Assembly (NCBI RefSeq): GCF_009939195.1 | Contig: NZ_JAACKC010000010.1 | Span: 71,081 to 135,080 of the forward strand | DNA length: 64,000 nucleotides | Direction of reading: 5' to 3' | From: Acinetobacter kanungonis | GTDB taxonomy: Bacteria > Pseudomonadota > Gammaproteobacteria > Pseudomonadales > Moraxellaceae | In this document: in pieces, positions 52,811 to 61,674 of the stretch | Numbering within the stretch: position 1 is the first letter of the stretch | Layout of the letters: each line of letters starts with the position of its first letter | Notes under the pieces: model-generated | What the model saw: only the letters and a program-made list of their open reading frames with translations | Databases searched by the model: none | Told to the model about the DNA's origin: nothing | Position numbers and translations under genes: made by a program

Positions 52811-53566
52811 ATGGAACAGCTATTGGCGGTGATGCGTGAATTACGTGAAAAATGCCCATGGGATCAAAAGCAAACGCCCAATAGTTTAACGCCTTATGCG
52901 ATTGAAGAAGCCTATGAAGTCGAGGCTGCTGTACGTTCGGGCGATGTGCAGCATATCAAGGAAGAGCTGGGTGATTTGTTGCTGCAAGTGGTGTTTCAAT
53001 CGCAAATGTACAGCGAGCAAGGGGCATTTAATTTTCAGGACGTGGTGCAGGGGATTACTGAAAAACTGATTCGTCGGCATCCACATGTTTTTCAGGCTGA
53101 ACAGTTTAATCAGTTGACCGCAGAGGAAGTATCCACCCTGTGGAAGCAAATCAAGCAGCAAGAGAAACAAGGGAAACCGCAAGCACGTTTAGATCAGATC
53201 AAACATGGTCCTGCTTTACAACAAGCCGAACAGATCCAAAAAAATGCTGCGCAGATTGGTTTTGATTTTCCCAATGTGGTAGATGCCTATGCCAAATTGG
53301 AAGAGGAATTGGAAGAATTACAACAAGCTGTTCAGCAACAAAATCTCGATGAAATACAGGCAGAATTTGGCGACTGTTTGTTTTCTTTAATCAATGTTGG
53401 ACGTAAACTATGCGTCAATAATGAGATCGCGCTGTTAGGCACCATCGATAAATTTAGAACACGCTTTGCTTACATTGAAGATCAGGCACACCTGCAAAAT
53501 AAAACTCTTGAGCAGATGTCTTTGGTTGAAATGGACCAACTGTGGGAGCAGGCGAAAAAACTATGA
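52811..53566 (+). CDS. mazG: Nucleoside triphosphate pyrophosphohydrolase MazG
   Basis: A 251-residue enzyme that hydrolyses NTPs to NMP and PPi. It has two MazG repeats. The N-terminal one starts LLAVMRELREKCPWDQKQTPNSLTPYAIEEAYEVEAAVRSGDVQHIKEELGDLLLQVVFQ, with the metal-binding ExxE...EELGDLL pattern. The second has KLEEELEELQQAVQQQNLDEIQAEFGDCLFSLINVGRKL. Length is close to E. coli MazG. The gene follows relA, as it often does, which links it to nucleotide and stringent control. Confidence 0.94.
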   Translation: MEQLLAVMRELREKCPWDQKQTPNSLTPYAIEEAYEVEAAVRSGDVQHIKEELGDLLLQVVFQSQMYSEQGAFNFQDVVQGITEKLIRRHPHVFQAEQFNQLTAEEVSTLWKQIKQQEKQGKPQARLDQIKHGPALQQAEQIQKNAAQIGFDFPNVVDAYAKLEEELEELQQAVQQQNLDEIQAEFGDCLFSLINVGRKLCVNNEIALLGTIDKFRTRFAYIEDQAHLQNKTLEQMSLVEMDQLWEQAKKL

Positions 53567-53590
53567 CTTGATAATAAATATAGGCATGTT

Positions 53591-53995
53591 ATGCAACTGA
53601 ATTTTAATGCACATCGTATTGTAGGATTTGTCACGCTTTTTATCGTGCTGGTTTTGGGATGGACGTCTGCTAGCGCACAAAAATTTGACCAGCAATATTT
53701 GAATTGGAAAGCCCAGCAACAGGCTCAAGATGCTCGCTTAAGTAGTTCCAATAGCGATGCAAATTATTACTTATCCAAACCGAGTCTCACTTCTACATCG
53801 GGTAACAAAATTCGTTTAAACAGTGCGAGTGCTGAGCAATTGCAACAGTTGTCTGGCATTGGTGAGAAAAAGGCGGAAGCGATCTTGCAGTATCGTCAGC
53901 AACATGGAAAATTCAAAAGCATTGATGAGTTGCAGAATATCAAAGGGATTGGACCTAAACTGCTGCAGAAAAATAAAGACCGATTAGCCCTCTAA
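53591..53995 (+). CDS. ComEA-like helix-hairpin-helix protein
   Basis: A 134-residue exported protein. A signal peptide (FVTLFIVLVLGWTSASA) and a Gln/Ser-rich linker lead to a C-terminal double HhH domain: IRLNSASAEQLQQLSGIGEKKAEAILQYRQQHGKFKSIDELQNIKGIGPKLLQKNKDRLAL (about 74-134). This is the DNA-binding fold of ComEA, the periplasmic DNA receptor in natural transformation. Acinetobacter are naturally competent, so a role in DNA uptake is plausible but not proved by position. It follows mazG by 24 bp. Confidence 0.88.
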   Translation: MQLNFNAHRIVGFVTLFIVLVLGWTSASAQKFDQQYLNWKAQQQAQDARLSSSNSDANYYLSKPSLTSTSGNKIRLNSASAEQLQQLSGIGEKKAEAILQYRQQHGKFKSIDELQNIKGIGPKLLQKNKDRLAL

Positions 53996-54128
53996 ACTTT
54001 GCTTTTGGAGGATTGATACTCAATATTCACGATTGTGTTGAGATAATCAAATTGCCCTTTGATTGTGTTAGAGATATGATTAGCACCATCTTAGATATTT
54101 TACGTTCAGGCGTAGGAGACAGCGTCTT

Positions 54129-55583
54129 TTGCAAACTTTGCGCGCGTCAAAATGTGGTTTATCCACCGCTCAATTACCTGCTTCAATTCTTGATGTGATT
54201 GATGCCTTAACCAAGGCAGGCTACGAAGCATATATCGTAGGGGGCGGTGTTCGCGACTTAATGTTAGGCCTTAATCCGAAAGATTATGATGCCGTAACCA
54301 ATGCCACACCTTCACAAATTAAAGAAGTGTTCGGTCGTCGTTGCCGTATTATTGGGCGTCGTTTCGAGTTGGCTCATGTTTATTCTGGGCGCGAACTGAT
54401 TGAAGTTGCGACATTCCGTGCACCACCTAAAAAAGCAGTGACTTCCGCAGCAGGGATGATCTTGCGTGATAATAATTGGGGCACCATTGAGCAAGATTTT
54501 GCTCGCCGTGACTTCTCAATCAATGCGCTTTACTACCAACCACGTAAAGGCATTGTGCTCGACTTCTGTCATGCAGTAGAAGATATTCAAAGCCGTACTT
54601 TACGTTTACTTGGTGATCCTCAGTTACGTTTCGAGGAAGATCCAGTGCGCATGCTGCGTGCATTGCGCTTCTCTGCCAAATTAAAATTTAGTATTGATCC
54701 AAAGATTCTCGAAATTTTTACACCTGAACGGACGCAACTTTTGCGTGATGTTTCACCGCACCGTCTTTATGATGAATCGCAAAAGTTGTTTACCATGGGG
54801 CACTTATATCAAGTGCTGCCAATGTTGATTGACTTTGGCATTTGGCGTCAGTTATTTGCAGAGATTCGTCCTGAAATTACGCCGTTTATTGAGCGTGCCG
54901 CAAAAAATACTGATCAACGGATTCAAATTGGTAAAACCATTAACCCTGCATTTTTCTACGCGGTGTTGTTGTGGAAACCCTTCTTAGAGCGTTGTGATTT
55001 TTATCTGCAAAAAGGTGTGGTGCCTGCTGAAGCACGTGCACAAGCGGGGCTGGATGTGCTGAAGCGTCAAGCGACACGTACGGTAATTCCACGTTTTGCG
55101 GAAACCTTTATTCGGGAAGTCTGGGAAATGCAAACCCGCTTACTCAGTCCGAAACCTCAACAAATTGAGGCACTGTCGAATCATGCGCGTTTCCGTGCTG
55201 GTTTTGACTTCCTGTTGCTGCGTGAAAAAGCAGGTGATAACACCACACAAGCGATGGGGAGTTGGTGGGATGCTTATCAGTTGATGTCGACGGACGAAAA
55301 AGAGCGTGCGATCAGTCAATATAACCGTCAGCGCGCTAAAACACGTCGTAAAGCAGCGACCCATGAGGATGTTTCTGAAACCAAATCCAGTGTGGAAATT
55401 GAACCTTTGGTTCAAGAGCAGGAAAGCCGTAGTCGTCGCAGCCGAAAAGCCAAAGCAACGGAGACCACCTCGCAAATTGTGACCAGTCAAGCTCCATCTG
55501 ACGTCGGTCAGGATCATCCGATTATGAAAAGAAAACGGGTGAAACGCGATTTAAGCCAAGTGATTTTTGGGCCAACACAATGA
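54129..55583 (+). CDS. pcnB: Poly(A) polymerase I
   Basis: A 484-residue class II nucleotidyltransferase that adds 3' poly(A) tails and promotes RNA decay. YIVGGGVRDLMLGLNPKDYDAVTNATP carries the GG motif and the catalytic Asp52 and Asp54; FARRDFSINALYY, DPVRMLRALRFSAKL and the basic C-terminal tail (RRSRKAKATE; MKRKRVKRDLSQVIFG) are typical. The first in-frame ATG falls inside the catalytic motif, so initiation must use another codon; TTG at 54129, 10 nt after AGGAG, fits best. It overlaps folK by 4 bp. Confidence 0.93.
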   Translation: MQTLRASKCGLSTAQLPASILDVIDALTKAGYEAYIVGGGVRDLMLGLNPKDYDAVTNATPSQIKEVFGRRCRIIGRRFELAHVYSGRELIEVATFRAPPKKAVTSAAGMILRDNNWGTIEQDFARRDFSINALYYQPRKGIVLDFCHAVEDIQSRTLRLLGDPQLRFEEDPVRMLRALRFSAKLKFSIDPKILEIFTPERTQLLRDVSPHRLYDESQKLFTMGHLYQVLPMLIDFGIWRQLFAEIRPEITPFIERAAKNTDQRIQIGKTINPAFFYAVLLWKPFLERCDFYLQKGVVPAEARAQAGLDVLKRQATRTVIPRFAETFIREVWEMQTRLLSPKPQQIEALSNHARFRAGFDFLLLREKAGDNTTQAMGSWWDAYQLMSTDEKERAISQYNRQRAKTRRKAATHEDVSETKSSVEIEPLVQEQESRSRRSRKAKATETTSQIVTSQAPSDVGQDHPIMKRKRVKRDLSQVIFGPTQ

Positions 55584-56068
55584 AGATGGTCAGCTATATC
55601 GGCTTAGGCAGTAATTTGGGTGATTCGCGTCAAATCCTGACTGAAGCTATTCAAAAATTAGCAAGTTTAGGCTCGGTTCAAACTTCTAAACTCTATCAAA
55701 GCCCGCCCATGGGTCCTCAAGATCAACCGCATTATTTGAATGCGGTCGCCCGCTTGGAAACAGACTTGCCTGCATTAAGTTTGCTGGATCAATTACAGCA
55801 ATTTGAGCAGGAAGCTGGGCGTGTGCGTCTGCGCCGTTGGGGTGAGCGTACTTTAGATCTGGATGTCTTGCTCTATGGTGATGAGCAGATTCAACATGAA
55901 CGTTTGACTGTGCCACATATTGGCATTTTAGAGCGCGATTTTGTGGTTATTCCCTTACTGGATTTAGACCCAAACTTACATATTCAGGGACACCGATTAG
56001 ATCGCTTGGCTTTATTACAGCATACGACTTTAACTGAAGTCGCTGATCAAAACTGGGCCAACATTTAA
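55580..56068 (+). CDS. folK: 2-Amino-4-hydroxy-6-hydroxymethyldihydropteridine pyrophosphokinase
   Basis: A 162-residue folate pathway kinase. YIGLGSNLGDSRQILTEAIQKL, YQSPPMGPQDQPHYLNAVARLET, and RRWGERTLDLDVLLYGDEQIQHERLTVPHIGILERDFVVIPLLDLDP are the HPPK signatures, with the two Mg-binding Asp in DLDVLL. The ATG overlaps the pcnB TGA (ATGA), so the pair is translationally coupled. panB and panC follow. Confidence 0.96.
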   Translation: MKMVSYIGLGSNLGDSRQILTEAIQKLASLGSVQTSKLYQSPPMGPQDQPHYLNAVARLETDLPALSLLDQLQQFEQEAGRVRLRRWGERTLDLDVLLYGDEQIQHERLTVPHIGILERDFVVIPLLDLDPNLHIQGHRLDRLALLQHTTLTEVADQNWANI

Positions 56069-56111
56069 TCACTAAAGGTATGTTCTAGGAACTTCTAGAG
56101 AGGAACATCTC

Positions 56112-56921
56112 ATGATTAGTCTGAGTGACTTAAGACAATTTAAACAAGATGGACGTAAGTTTTCATGCTTAACTTGCTACGATGCCAGCATGGCAAAAGC
56201 AATGGAACTTGCTGAAGTTGATACGATTTTAATTGGTGACTCTTTAGGAATGGCGATTCAAGGTCGTGATTCAACTTTACCAGTAACCGTTGAAGATATG
56301 GCATATCACACGGCAGCCGTGCGTCGTGGTAATCAGCATGCATTGATCATGACCGATTTGCCGTTTATGTCTTATGCGACACTCAATGATGCCTTGGCGA
56401 ATGCCAAAACTGTAATGCAAGCTGGCGCACAGATGGTCAAAATTGAAGGTGGTGCTTGGTTAAGTGAAACGGTTGAAGTGTTGACTCGTAACGGTATTCC
56501 CGTCTGTGTACATTTGGGTTTAACCCCGCAATCTGTCCATGTTTTGGGTGGCTATAAGCTACAAGCACGTTCACGTGAAGCGGCAGATAAGCTGATTGCG
56601 GATTGTCAGGCTGTTGTGAATGCGGGTGCGGCAGTGTTATTGCTTGAGTGTGTGCCAGCACAGTTGGGTCAAGAAGTGACCGCGCGCTTCCCACACATTC
56701 CTGTAATTGGGATTGGTGCAGGGGTGGAAACTGATGGACAAGTCTTGGTTGTGCAAGATATGCTCGGTTTGACTTTCGGACGTGTAGCGAAATTCGTACG
56801 TAATTTTATGAAAGAGCAAGCAGGGGAAACTGCAATTTTAGATGCGTTTAAAGCCTATCATGCAGCGGTGCTTGATCAATCCTTTCCAGCCAAAGAACAT
56901 ACTTTTCAAGTAGAGCTGTAA
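56112..56921 (+). CDS. panB: 3-Methyl-2-oxobutanoate hydroxymethyltransferase
   Basis: A 269-residue TIM-barrel enzyme that makes ketopantoate for CoA synthesis. [54 protein letters not shown] contains the Mg-binding and substrate residues; [38 protein letters not shown] and [22 protein letters not shown] follow as in the family. A GAGAGGAAC ribosome site precedes it. It is 1 bp from panC, so the two are an operon. Confidence 0.97.
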   Translation: MISLSDLRQFKQDGRKFSCLTCYDASMAKAMELAEVDTILIGDSLGMAIQGRDSTLPVTVEDMAYHTAAVRRGNQHALIMTDLPFMSYATLNDALANAKTVMQAGAQMVKIEGGAWLSETVEVLTRNGIPVCVHLGLTPQSVHVLGGYKLQARSREAADKLIADCQAVVNAGAAVLLLECVPAQLGQEVTARFPHIPVIGIGAGVETDGQVLVVQDMLGLTFGRVAKFVRNFMKEQAGETAILDAFKAYHAAVLDQSFPAKEHTFQVEL

Positions 56922-56922
56922 C

Positions 56923-57771
56923 ATGAAGACTGAAACAACAATACAAGGCTTAGCTGCATCATTACAACCAGCTCGTACTGCGCGAAAAATTATCGGTTTT
57001 GTGCCGACTATGGGGAATTTGCACCAAGGGCATTTGAACCTTGTGCGCGAAGCACGAAAACTTTGTGATGTGGTGGTGGTGAGTATCTTTGTTAATCCAA
57101 TTCAATTTGGACCGAATGAAGACTTTGATAATTATCCACGTACTTTGGATCAAGACAGTCAGCTTTTGGCAGATGTCGGTTGTGATATTATTTTTGCACC
57201 ATCAGTGGAGCAAATGTACGGTAAACAGCCACGTTTAACCAATATCAGTGTTTCAAATATCACTGATGATTTGTGTGGTAAACAACGTCCAGGTCATTTT
57301 GATGGCGTGGCGGTGGTGGTCACCAAACTGTTCAATATTGTGCAGCCCAATTATGCTTTCTTTGGACAAAAAGATTTTCAGCAGTTGGCGGTGATTCGCC
57401 AGTTGGTACGTGACTTGAACATTCCGCTGGAAGTGATTGGTGTGCCCATTGCCCGTGCGGAAGATGGCTTGGCTTTAAGTTCACGTAATGGCTATTTGAG
57501 CGAAGAGCATCGTAAAACGGCACCTGTGATTTTCCAAAGTTTGAAAAAGGCAGAAGCAGAGTTACAGCAAGGCACTGATTTATCAGAAGTGTTAGAGAAT
57601 ATTAAAACCGCATTGACAGCAGCAGGTCTTGTTGTGGACTATGTGGAAGCACGTACACCAAACTTGCAAGCAATTGATCTGTTTGATCAGGATCTTGTAT
57701 TGTTTGTAGCGGCAAAATTGGGCACAACCCGACTCATCGATAATTTGCAGGTTAAGCATACTGCAGCATAA
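56923..57771 (+). CDS. panC: Pantothenate synthetase
   Basis: A 282-residue enzyme that ligates pantoate to beta-alanine. [20 protein letters not shown] holds the HxGH ATP motif, followed by [61 protein letters not shown] and [17 protein letters not shown], including the KMSKS-like Ser-Ser-Arg loop. It starts 1 bp after the panB stop. Confidence 0.97.
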   Translation: MKTETTIQGLAASLQPARTARKIIGFVPTMGNLHQGHLNLVREARKLCDVVVVSIFVNPIQFGPNEDFDNYPRTLDQDSQLLADVGCDIIFAPSVEQMYGKQPRLTNISVSNITDDLCGKQRPGHFDGVAVVVTKLFNIVQPNYAFFGQKDFQQLAVIRQLVRDLNIPLEVIGVPIARAEDGLALSSRNGYLSEEHRKTAPVIFQSLKKAEAELQQGTDLSEVLENIKTALTAAGLVVDYVEARTPNLQAIDLFDQDLVLFVAAKLGTTRLIDNLQVKHTAA

Positions 57772-57793
57772 AACATCAAGGAATAGCTTTGCC

Positions 57794-58645
57794 ATGAAGC
57801 GCATTTTGATTGTGACAGGACAATCTGGTTCAGGTAAGTCATCTGCATTGCAGGTACTGGAAGATTTAGGTTATTACTGCATTGACAATTTGCCTTTGGC
57901 ATTGTTGCCCGAGATTGTCGAGAAGCTGGATCATGAAAATAATCTAGAGCAGCTTGCACTTGGGGTTGATGTCCGCAGTACCCGTGCCGACTTACAAGAG
58001 TTCGATCATGTTTTTGAGTTGTTGTTAAGGCATGGGACGGTCGATATTATCTATTTGACCACACGTGATCAGGAGTTGATTGCACGTTTTAGTGCTTCAA
58101 GACGTCCGCATCCGTTATCCAATCGTTTTAAAAGTTTGAATGAATGTATACAGGAAGAAAAAACCTTATTACTTCCGATACAATTGCGTTCCACAGTACA
58201 TATTGATACAACGGATAAAAGTGTGCATGATTTGAAGCATACTTTATTGTCTAAACTTGGACAGTCCGATAACTTAATTGTGATTTTGCAGTCATTTGGT
58301 TATAAGCACGGCATTCCTTTAGATGCCGACTATGTCTTTGATGTGCGTCATTTACCCAATCCGCATTGGGATTTAGAGTTGCGGAAATATTCTGGCTTAG
58401 ATATACCCGTACAAAATTTTTTAGAACAAAGCCCACAGACCAATGAAATGTTTAAAGACATTTATCATTTTTTGGACAAGTGGTTGCCTGCATTTGCAGA
58501 GGGGCATCGTCACTACATGACGATCTCAATTGGCTGTACAGGTGGACAGCATCGTTCTGTTTATATTGTGGATAGACTGAAAAAAGCCCTTGAGGAAAAT
58601 TGGTCTATTCAGGTCCTACATCGAGAAATGAAGCACTGGTCATGA
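57794..58645 (+). CDS. rapZ: RNase adapter protein RapZ
   Basis: A 283-residue nucleotide-binding protein. The Walker A motif is GQSGSGKS (residues 9-16), and [37 protein letters not shown] is the diagnostic C-terminal block. In enterobacteria RapZ binds glucosamine-6-phosphate and directs RNase E to the GlmZ sRNA. In this organism the target is not known. The C-terminus overlaps the HPr-like gene by 4 bp (ATGA), recalling the usual rapZ-ptsO/npr neighbourhood. Confidence 0.95.
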   Translation: MKRILIVTGQSGSGKSSALQVLEDLGYYCIDNLPLALLPEIVEKLDHENNLEQLALGVDVRSTRADLQEFDHVFELLLRHGTVDIIYLTTRDQELIARFSASRRPHPLSNRFKSLNECIQEEKTLLLPIQLRSTVHIDTTDKSVHDLKHTLLSKLGQSDNLIVILQSFGYKHGIPLDADYVFDVRHLPNPHWDLELRKYSGLDIPVQNFLEQSPQTNEMFKDIYHFLDKWLPAFAEGHRHYMTISIGCTGGQHRSVYIVDRLKKALEENWSIQVLHREMKHWS

Positions 58646-58911
58646 TTGACACAACTGTTGACGTAATTAATAAACTAGGGTTACATGCGCGTGCATCTGG
58701 CAAACTCATTGAAGTAACCACCAAATTCAAGTCATCTATTCAAATTGGAAAAGGTGATAAATTGGTCGATGCGAAAAACATTATGTCTTTACTGATGCTT
58801 GGCGCAGGTAAAGGCACCACTTTACGTTTAGTGATTGATGGGGCAGATGAAGAAAAAGCACTGTCTGAAGTTCAAGCACTATTTGCAGCAAAATTTTACG
58901 AGGCAGATTAA
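58642..58911 (+). CDS. HPr-like phosphocarrier protein (NPr)
   Basis: An 89-residue phosphocarrier. His15 in [10 protein letters not shown] is the phosphorylated residue, and [20 protein letters not shown] is the conserved second block with Ser49 near the regulatory Ser46 position. Following rapZ it fits the nitrogen-PTS carrier NPr rather than a sugar HPr. I start at the ATG at 58642, overlapping the rapZ stop. Confidence 0.93.
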   Translation: MIDTTVDVINKLGLHARASGKLIEVTTKFKSSIQIGKGDKLVDAKNIMSLLMLGAGKGTTLRLVIDGADEEKALSEVQALFAAKFYEAD

Positions 58912-58913
58912 CC

Positions 58914-59447
58914 GTGGCACGTCGACCGAACCGTTTTACTGACGAAGACTTCGAAACTTTAGAAGGACGTGCAAGTAAAACCGAACAAAAGAAAGCAGTC
59001 CAGCGTATGGCTGCTTTAGGTGAACAGTTGGCGCAACTGAGTCCAAAACAAATTCAGCAACTTCCTGTGGATGAGCGTTTGATTGACGCCATCTTGGATG
59101 CGCAAACCATTACCTCGCATGAAGCACGTCGTCGCCAATTTCAACGTGTAGGCAAGTTGTTGCGTAATGAAGATGAAACTGTGATCTTGTCGTATTTAAC
59201 GCCACAGCAGGGTGCGAAGAAAACAGCGCAGTTGCAGCGCTGGGTCGATCGTATCATTAAAGATGGTGATCCGATCATTAATGAATTCTGCAAAGTGTAT
59301 AACGCTGCAGAACGTCATACCATCCGTCAGCATACTTTGCGTATTCACCGCGATATGGCCAAAGAGATGAGTGAGGCTGAACTGGCTGAGTCTAAACTCA
59401 AACTATTTAACTATGTTCAGCAGGTTGCGTTGCTTTCTGATAACTGA
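58914..59447 (+). CDS. darP: Ribosome maturation protein DarP (YjgA, DUF615)
   Basis: A 177-residue basic protein with the YjgA/DUF615 layout: ARRPNRFTDEDFETLEGRASKTEQKKAVQRMAALGEQLAQLSPKQIQQLP and LIDAILDAQTITSHEARRRQFQRVGKLLRNED. DarP acts in late 50S assembly. It begins with GTG only 2 bp after the HPr-like stop, so it is the last gene of rapZ-npr-darP. Confidence 0.93.
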   Translation: MARRPNRFTDEDFETLEGRASKTEQKKAVQRMAALGEQLAQLSPKQIQQLPVDERLIDAILDAQTITSHEARRRQFQRVGKLLRNEDETVILSYLTPQQGAKKTAQLQRWVDRIIKDGDPIINEFCKVYNAAERHTIRQHTLRIHRDMAKEMSEAELAESKLKLFNYVQQVALLSDN

Positions 59448-59458
59448 TCGGGTTGAAT

Positions 59459-59493
59459 AAAAAAAAGCACTTCATTTGAAGTGCTTTTTTTTA
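59459..59493. terminator. Bidirectional rho-independent terminator
   Basis: AAAGCACTTCA / TGAAGTGCTTT stem flanked by A- and T-runs, between the convergent darP and acyl-CoA ligase genes. Confidence 0.93.
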
Positions 59494-59539
59494 TTGGTAT
59501 TGAGATCGTATATTCAGACTATAAAACCCGTACACAACT

Positions 59540-61183
59540 TTAACTAAACTCACCAACAGCACGTTCTTTTGCCCAGTCTCGCAGCACAAATTTCTGTAGT
59601 TTGCCTGTCGAGGTCTTTGGGATCTCAGTAATCACAATATCTTTTGGCACTTTAAAGCGTGCGAGATGTTCTTGGCAGAAGCTGATGATTTCTTCAGGGG
59701 TCACAGATTTTCCTTCTTTCAGTTCAATGAAGGCACAAGGGACTTCTTGCCAGCGTGGATCTGGTTTGGCAACCACAGCAGCCGTCAGAATGGCTGGATG
59801 TCGATACAGCACTTCTTCAACTTCTAAGGAGGAGATGTTTTCGCCCCCTGAAATAATCACATCTTTGGAGCGGTCAGTAATTTTGGCATAACCATCAGGT
59901 TGGCAAACGGCTAAATCACCAGTATGGAACCATCCGCCTTTAAAGGCTTCTGCCGTAGCATCAGGATTTTTCAGATAACCTTTCATGACAATGTTGCCGC
60001 GGAACATGATTTCACCCATGGTGGTGCCATCTTTGGGTACAGGTTCTAGCGTTTCTGGGTCAAGCACTTTCATGCCGTCTTGTAGTGGATAAGGCACACC
60101 TTGACGCGAATGTAGTTGAGCTTGTTCTTGAATGCTGAGTTCACTCCAGCCCGCTTGCGATGCACAGAGAGCAGACGGACCATAAGTTTCGGTCAGTCCG
60201 TAAACATGGGTGACATTGATGCCAATATTGCGCATACCTTCAATAATAGCAGCAGGAGGTGCGGCACCAGCCACCATCACTTCAACACGATGTTCAAATT
60301 TAATTTGCTTCTGTTCAGGTGTGTTAATCATCATCGATAACACAATTGGAGCACCACAGAAATAATCGACCTGATGTTCAGCAATCAGTTTAAAGATCAG
60401 TTCTGGATCAACCTTACGCAAGCAGATATTGGTACCACCATTGGCCGCCATGGTCCACGCAAAACACCAACCGTTGCAATGGAATAGAGGCAGGGTCCAT
60501 AGGTAAGTCGCACGAGGTGTCATACCGCAAGCGATAATGTTACTGGCGGCATTAATGTATGCACCGCGATGATGATAAACCACGCCTTTAGGATTACCCG
60601 TGGTACCTGAGGTGTAATTCAGGCTAATCGCATCCCACTCATCATTGGGTAAATGCCATTCAAACTCTGCATCACCCTCAGCAAGCCAGTCTTCATATTC
60701 AATTTGCCCAATCGGGGTCGAAAAACACTGTTCGTATTCCTCATCATCGACATCAATCACATAAATGGAATGAGAAACCAAACTCAAAGCTTCTTTGGCG
60801 AGTGCTGCAAATTCAGGATCGACCAGGAGGACTTTGGTTTCGGCATGCTCCAACATGAAGGCAATAGTCTTGGCATCTAAGCGCGTATTCAGGGTATTGA
60901 GTACCGCACCAATCATCGGTACCGCAAAATGTGCTTCAATCATGGCAGGAATATTGGGTAACAGCACGGAAACCGTGTCGTTTTTACCAATGCCCAGTTT
61001 TTGCAACTGATGTGCAAACTGGCGGCAACGGTTGTAGGTTTCGCGCCAGCTGATGTGTCGCTTGCCATGAACAATCGCATCTTGATGCGGATAAATATAC
61101 GCCGCGCGTTCTAAGTAGCGAAGTGGTGAAAGCGCAACAAAGTTTGCAGGGGTGCGCGGTAGTTCATCATAGGCAGCGACCAT
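59540..61183 (-). CDS. Acyl-CoA synthetase (AMP-binding, AlkK-like)
   Basis: A 547-residue ANL-superfamily ligase. LNYTSGTTGNPKGVVYHHRG is the ATP/phosphate motif, YGLTETYGP the adenine motif, and GWFHTGDLAVCQPDGYAKITDRSKDVIISGGENISSLEVEEVL the hinge region; PKTSTGKLQKFVLR carries the catalytic Lys. The protein resembles medium-chain acyl-CoA synthetases (AlkK) and 3-methylmercaptopropionyl-CoA ligase (DmdB). It probably activates fatty or branched acids to CoA thioesters in the cytosol. It is divergent from thrS with about 490 bp between. Confidence 0.92.
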   Translation of the reverse strand: MVAAYDELPRTPANFVALSPLRYLERAAYIYPHQDAIVHGKRHISWRETYNRCRQFAHQLQKLGIGKNDTVSVLLPNIPAMIEAHFAVPMIGAVLNTLNTRLDAKTIAFMLEHAETKVLLVDPEFAALAKEALSLVSHSIYVIDVDDEEYEQCFSTPIGQIEYEDWLAEGDAEFEWHLPNDEWDAISLNYTSGTTGNPKGVVYHHRGAYINAASNIIACGMTPRATYLWTLPLFHCNGWCFAWTMAANGGTNICLRKVDPELIFKLIAEHQVDYFCGAPIVLSMMINTPEQKQIKFEHRVEVMVAGAAPPAAIIEGMRNIGINVTHVYGLTETYGPSALCASQAGWSELSIQEQAQLHSRQGVPYPLQDGMKVLDPETLEPVPKDGTTMGEIMFRGNIVMKGYLKNPDATAEAFKGGWFHTGDLAVCQPDGYAKITDRSKDVIISGGENISSLEVEEVLYRHPAILTAAVVAKPDPRWQEVPCAFIELKEGKSVTPEEIISFCQEHLARFKVPKDIVITEIPKTSTGKLQKFVLRDWAKERAVGEFS

Positions 61184-61674
61184 GTAATAACTCCATGTAT
61201 ATTTATTATCATCGATGATTTAAAGATAAGCCTTTCAGAATCGACATGCATTTATGCTTTAGTCGAGTGAGGGTTTATTTATAAGGTTATGAATTTTATG
61301 TAAAAATAATGAATAATCATCATTTAATGAATCTAAATTCATAAATGTGATTAAATTCAATCATATATGAAAAAGTAGAATGTGTGTTTATTTTTTAATC
61401 TTTATTGTCAATAGAGAGAACTACTGCGGATAAAAATAGAGATTTATGAGATGACTATTAAAAATCATTCTAAAGGCTTCAAATGCATAAAAAATGACAA
61501 TTTTCTGATTGGGATGAGATTTATAGAGGGAAAAGGTTTTATCCAACCCTGAACACGTGTAAAATTCTTAGCAGTTTTTTATACACCGTTTTTATCTTTT
61601 GAGGTTCTGCCTCGATCATAATCTCGCGGTGACATGCTCCATGGTACGGGGCATCACTCCTTAAGGATTTTTTT
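61184..61674. promoter_or_regulatory. Intergenic region with thrS leader and hairpin
   Basis: Very AT-rich, with no gene. The last 60 bp before thrS are more GC-rich and include a hairpin (61634-61654: ATGCTCC, 7-nt loop, GGGGCAT, one wobble), ending 10 bp before the AAGGA site of thrS. In E. coli, ThrRS represses its own translation through a tRNA-like operator just upstream of the start; this hairpin is a possible analogue. Confidence 0.4.

Noticed and set aside
54013..54198. 61-codon ORF overlapping the 5' end of pcnB
   Set aside because: It runs into pcnB in another frame and has no family resemblance; pcnB conservation explains the sequence.
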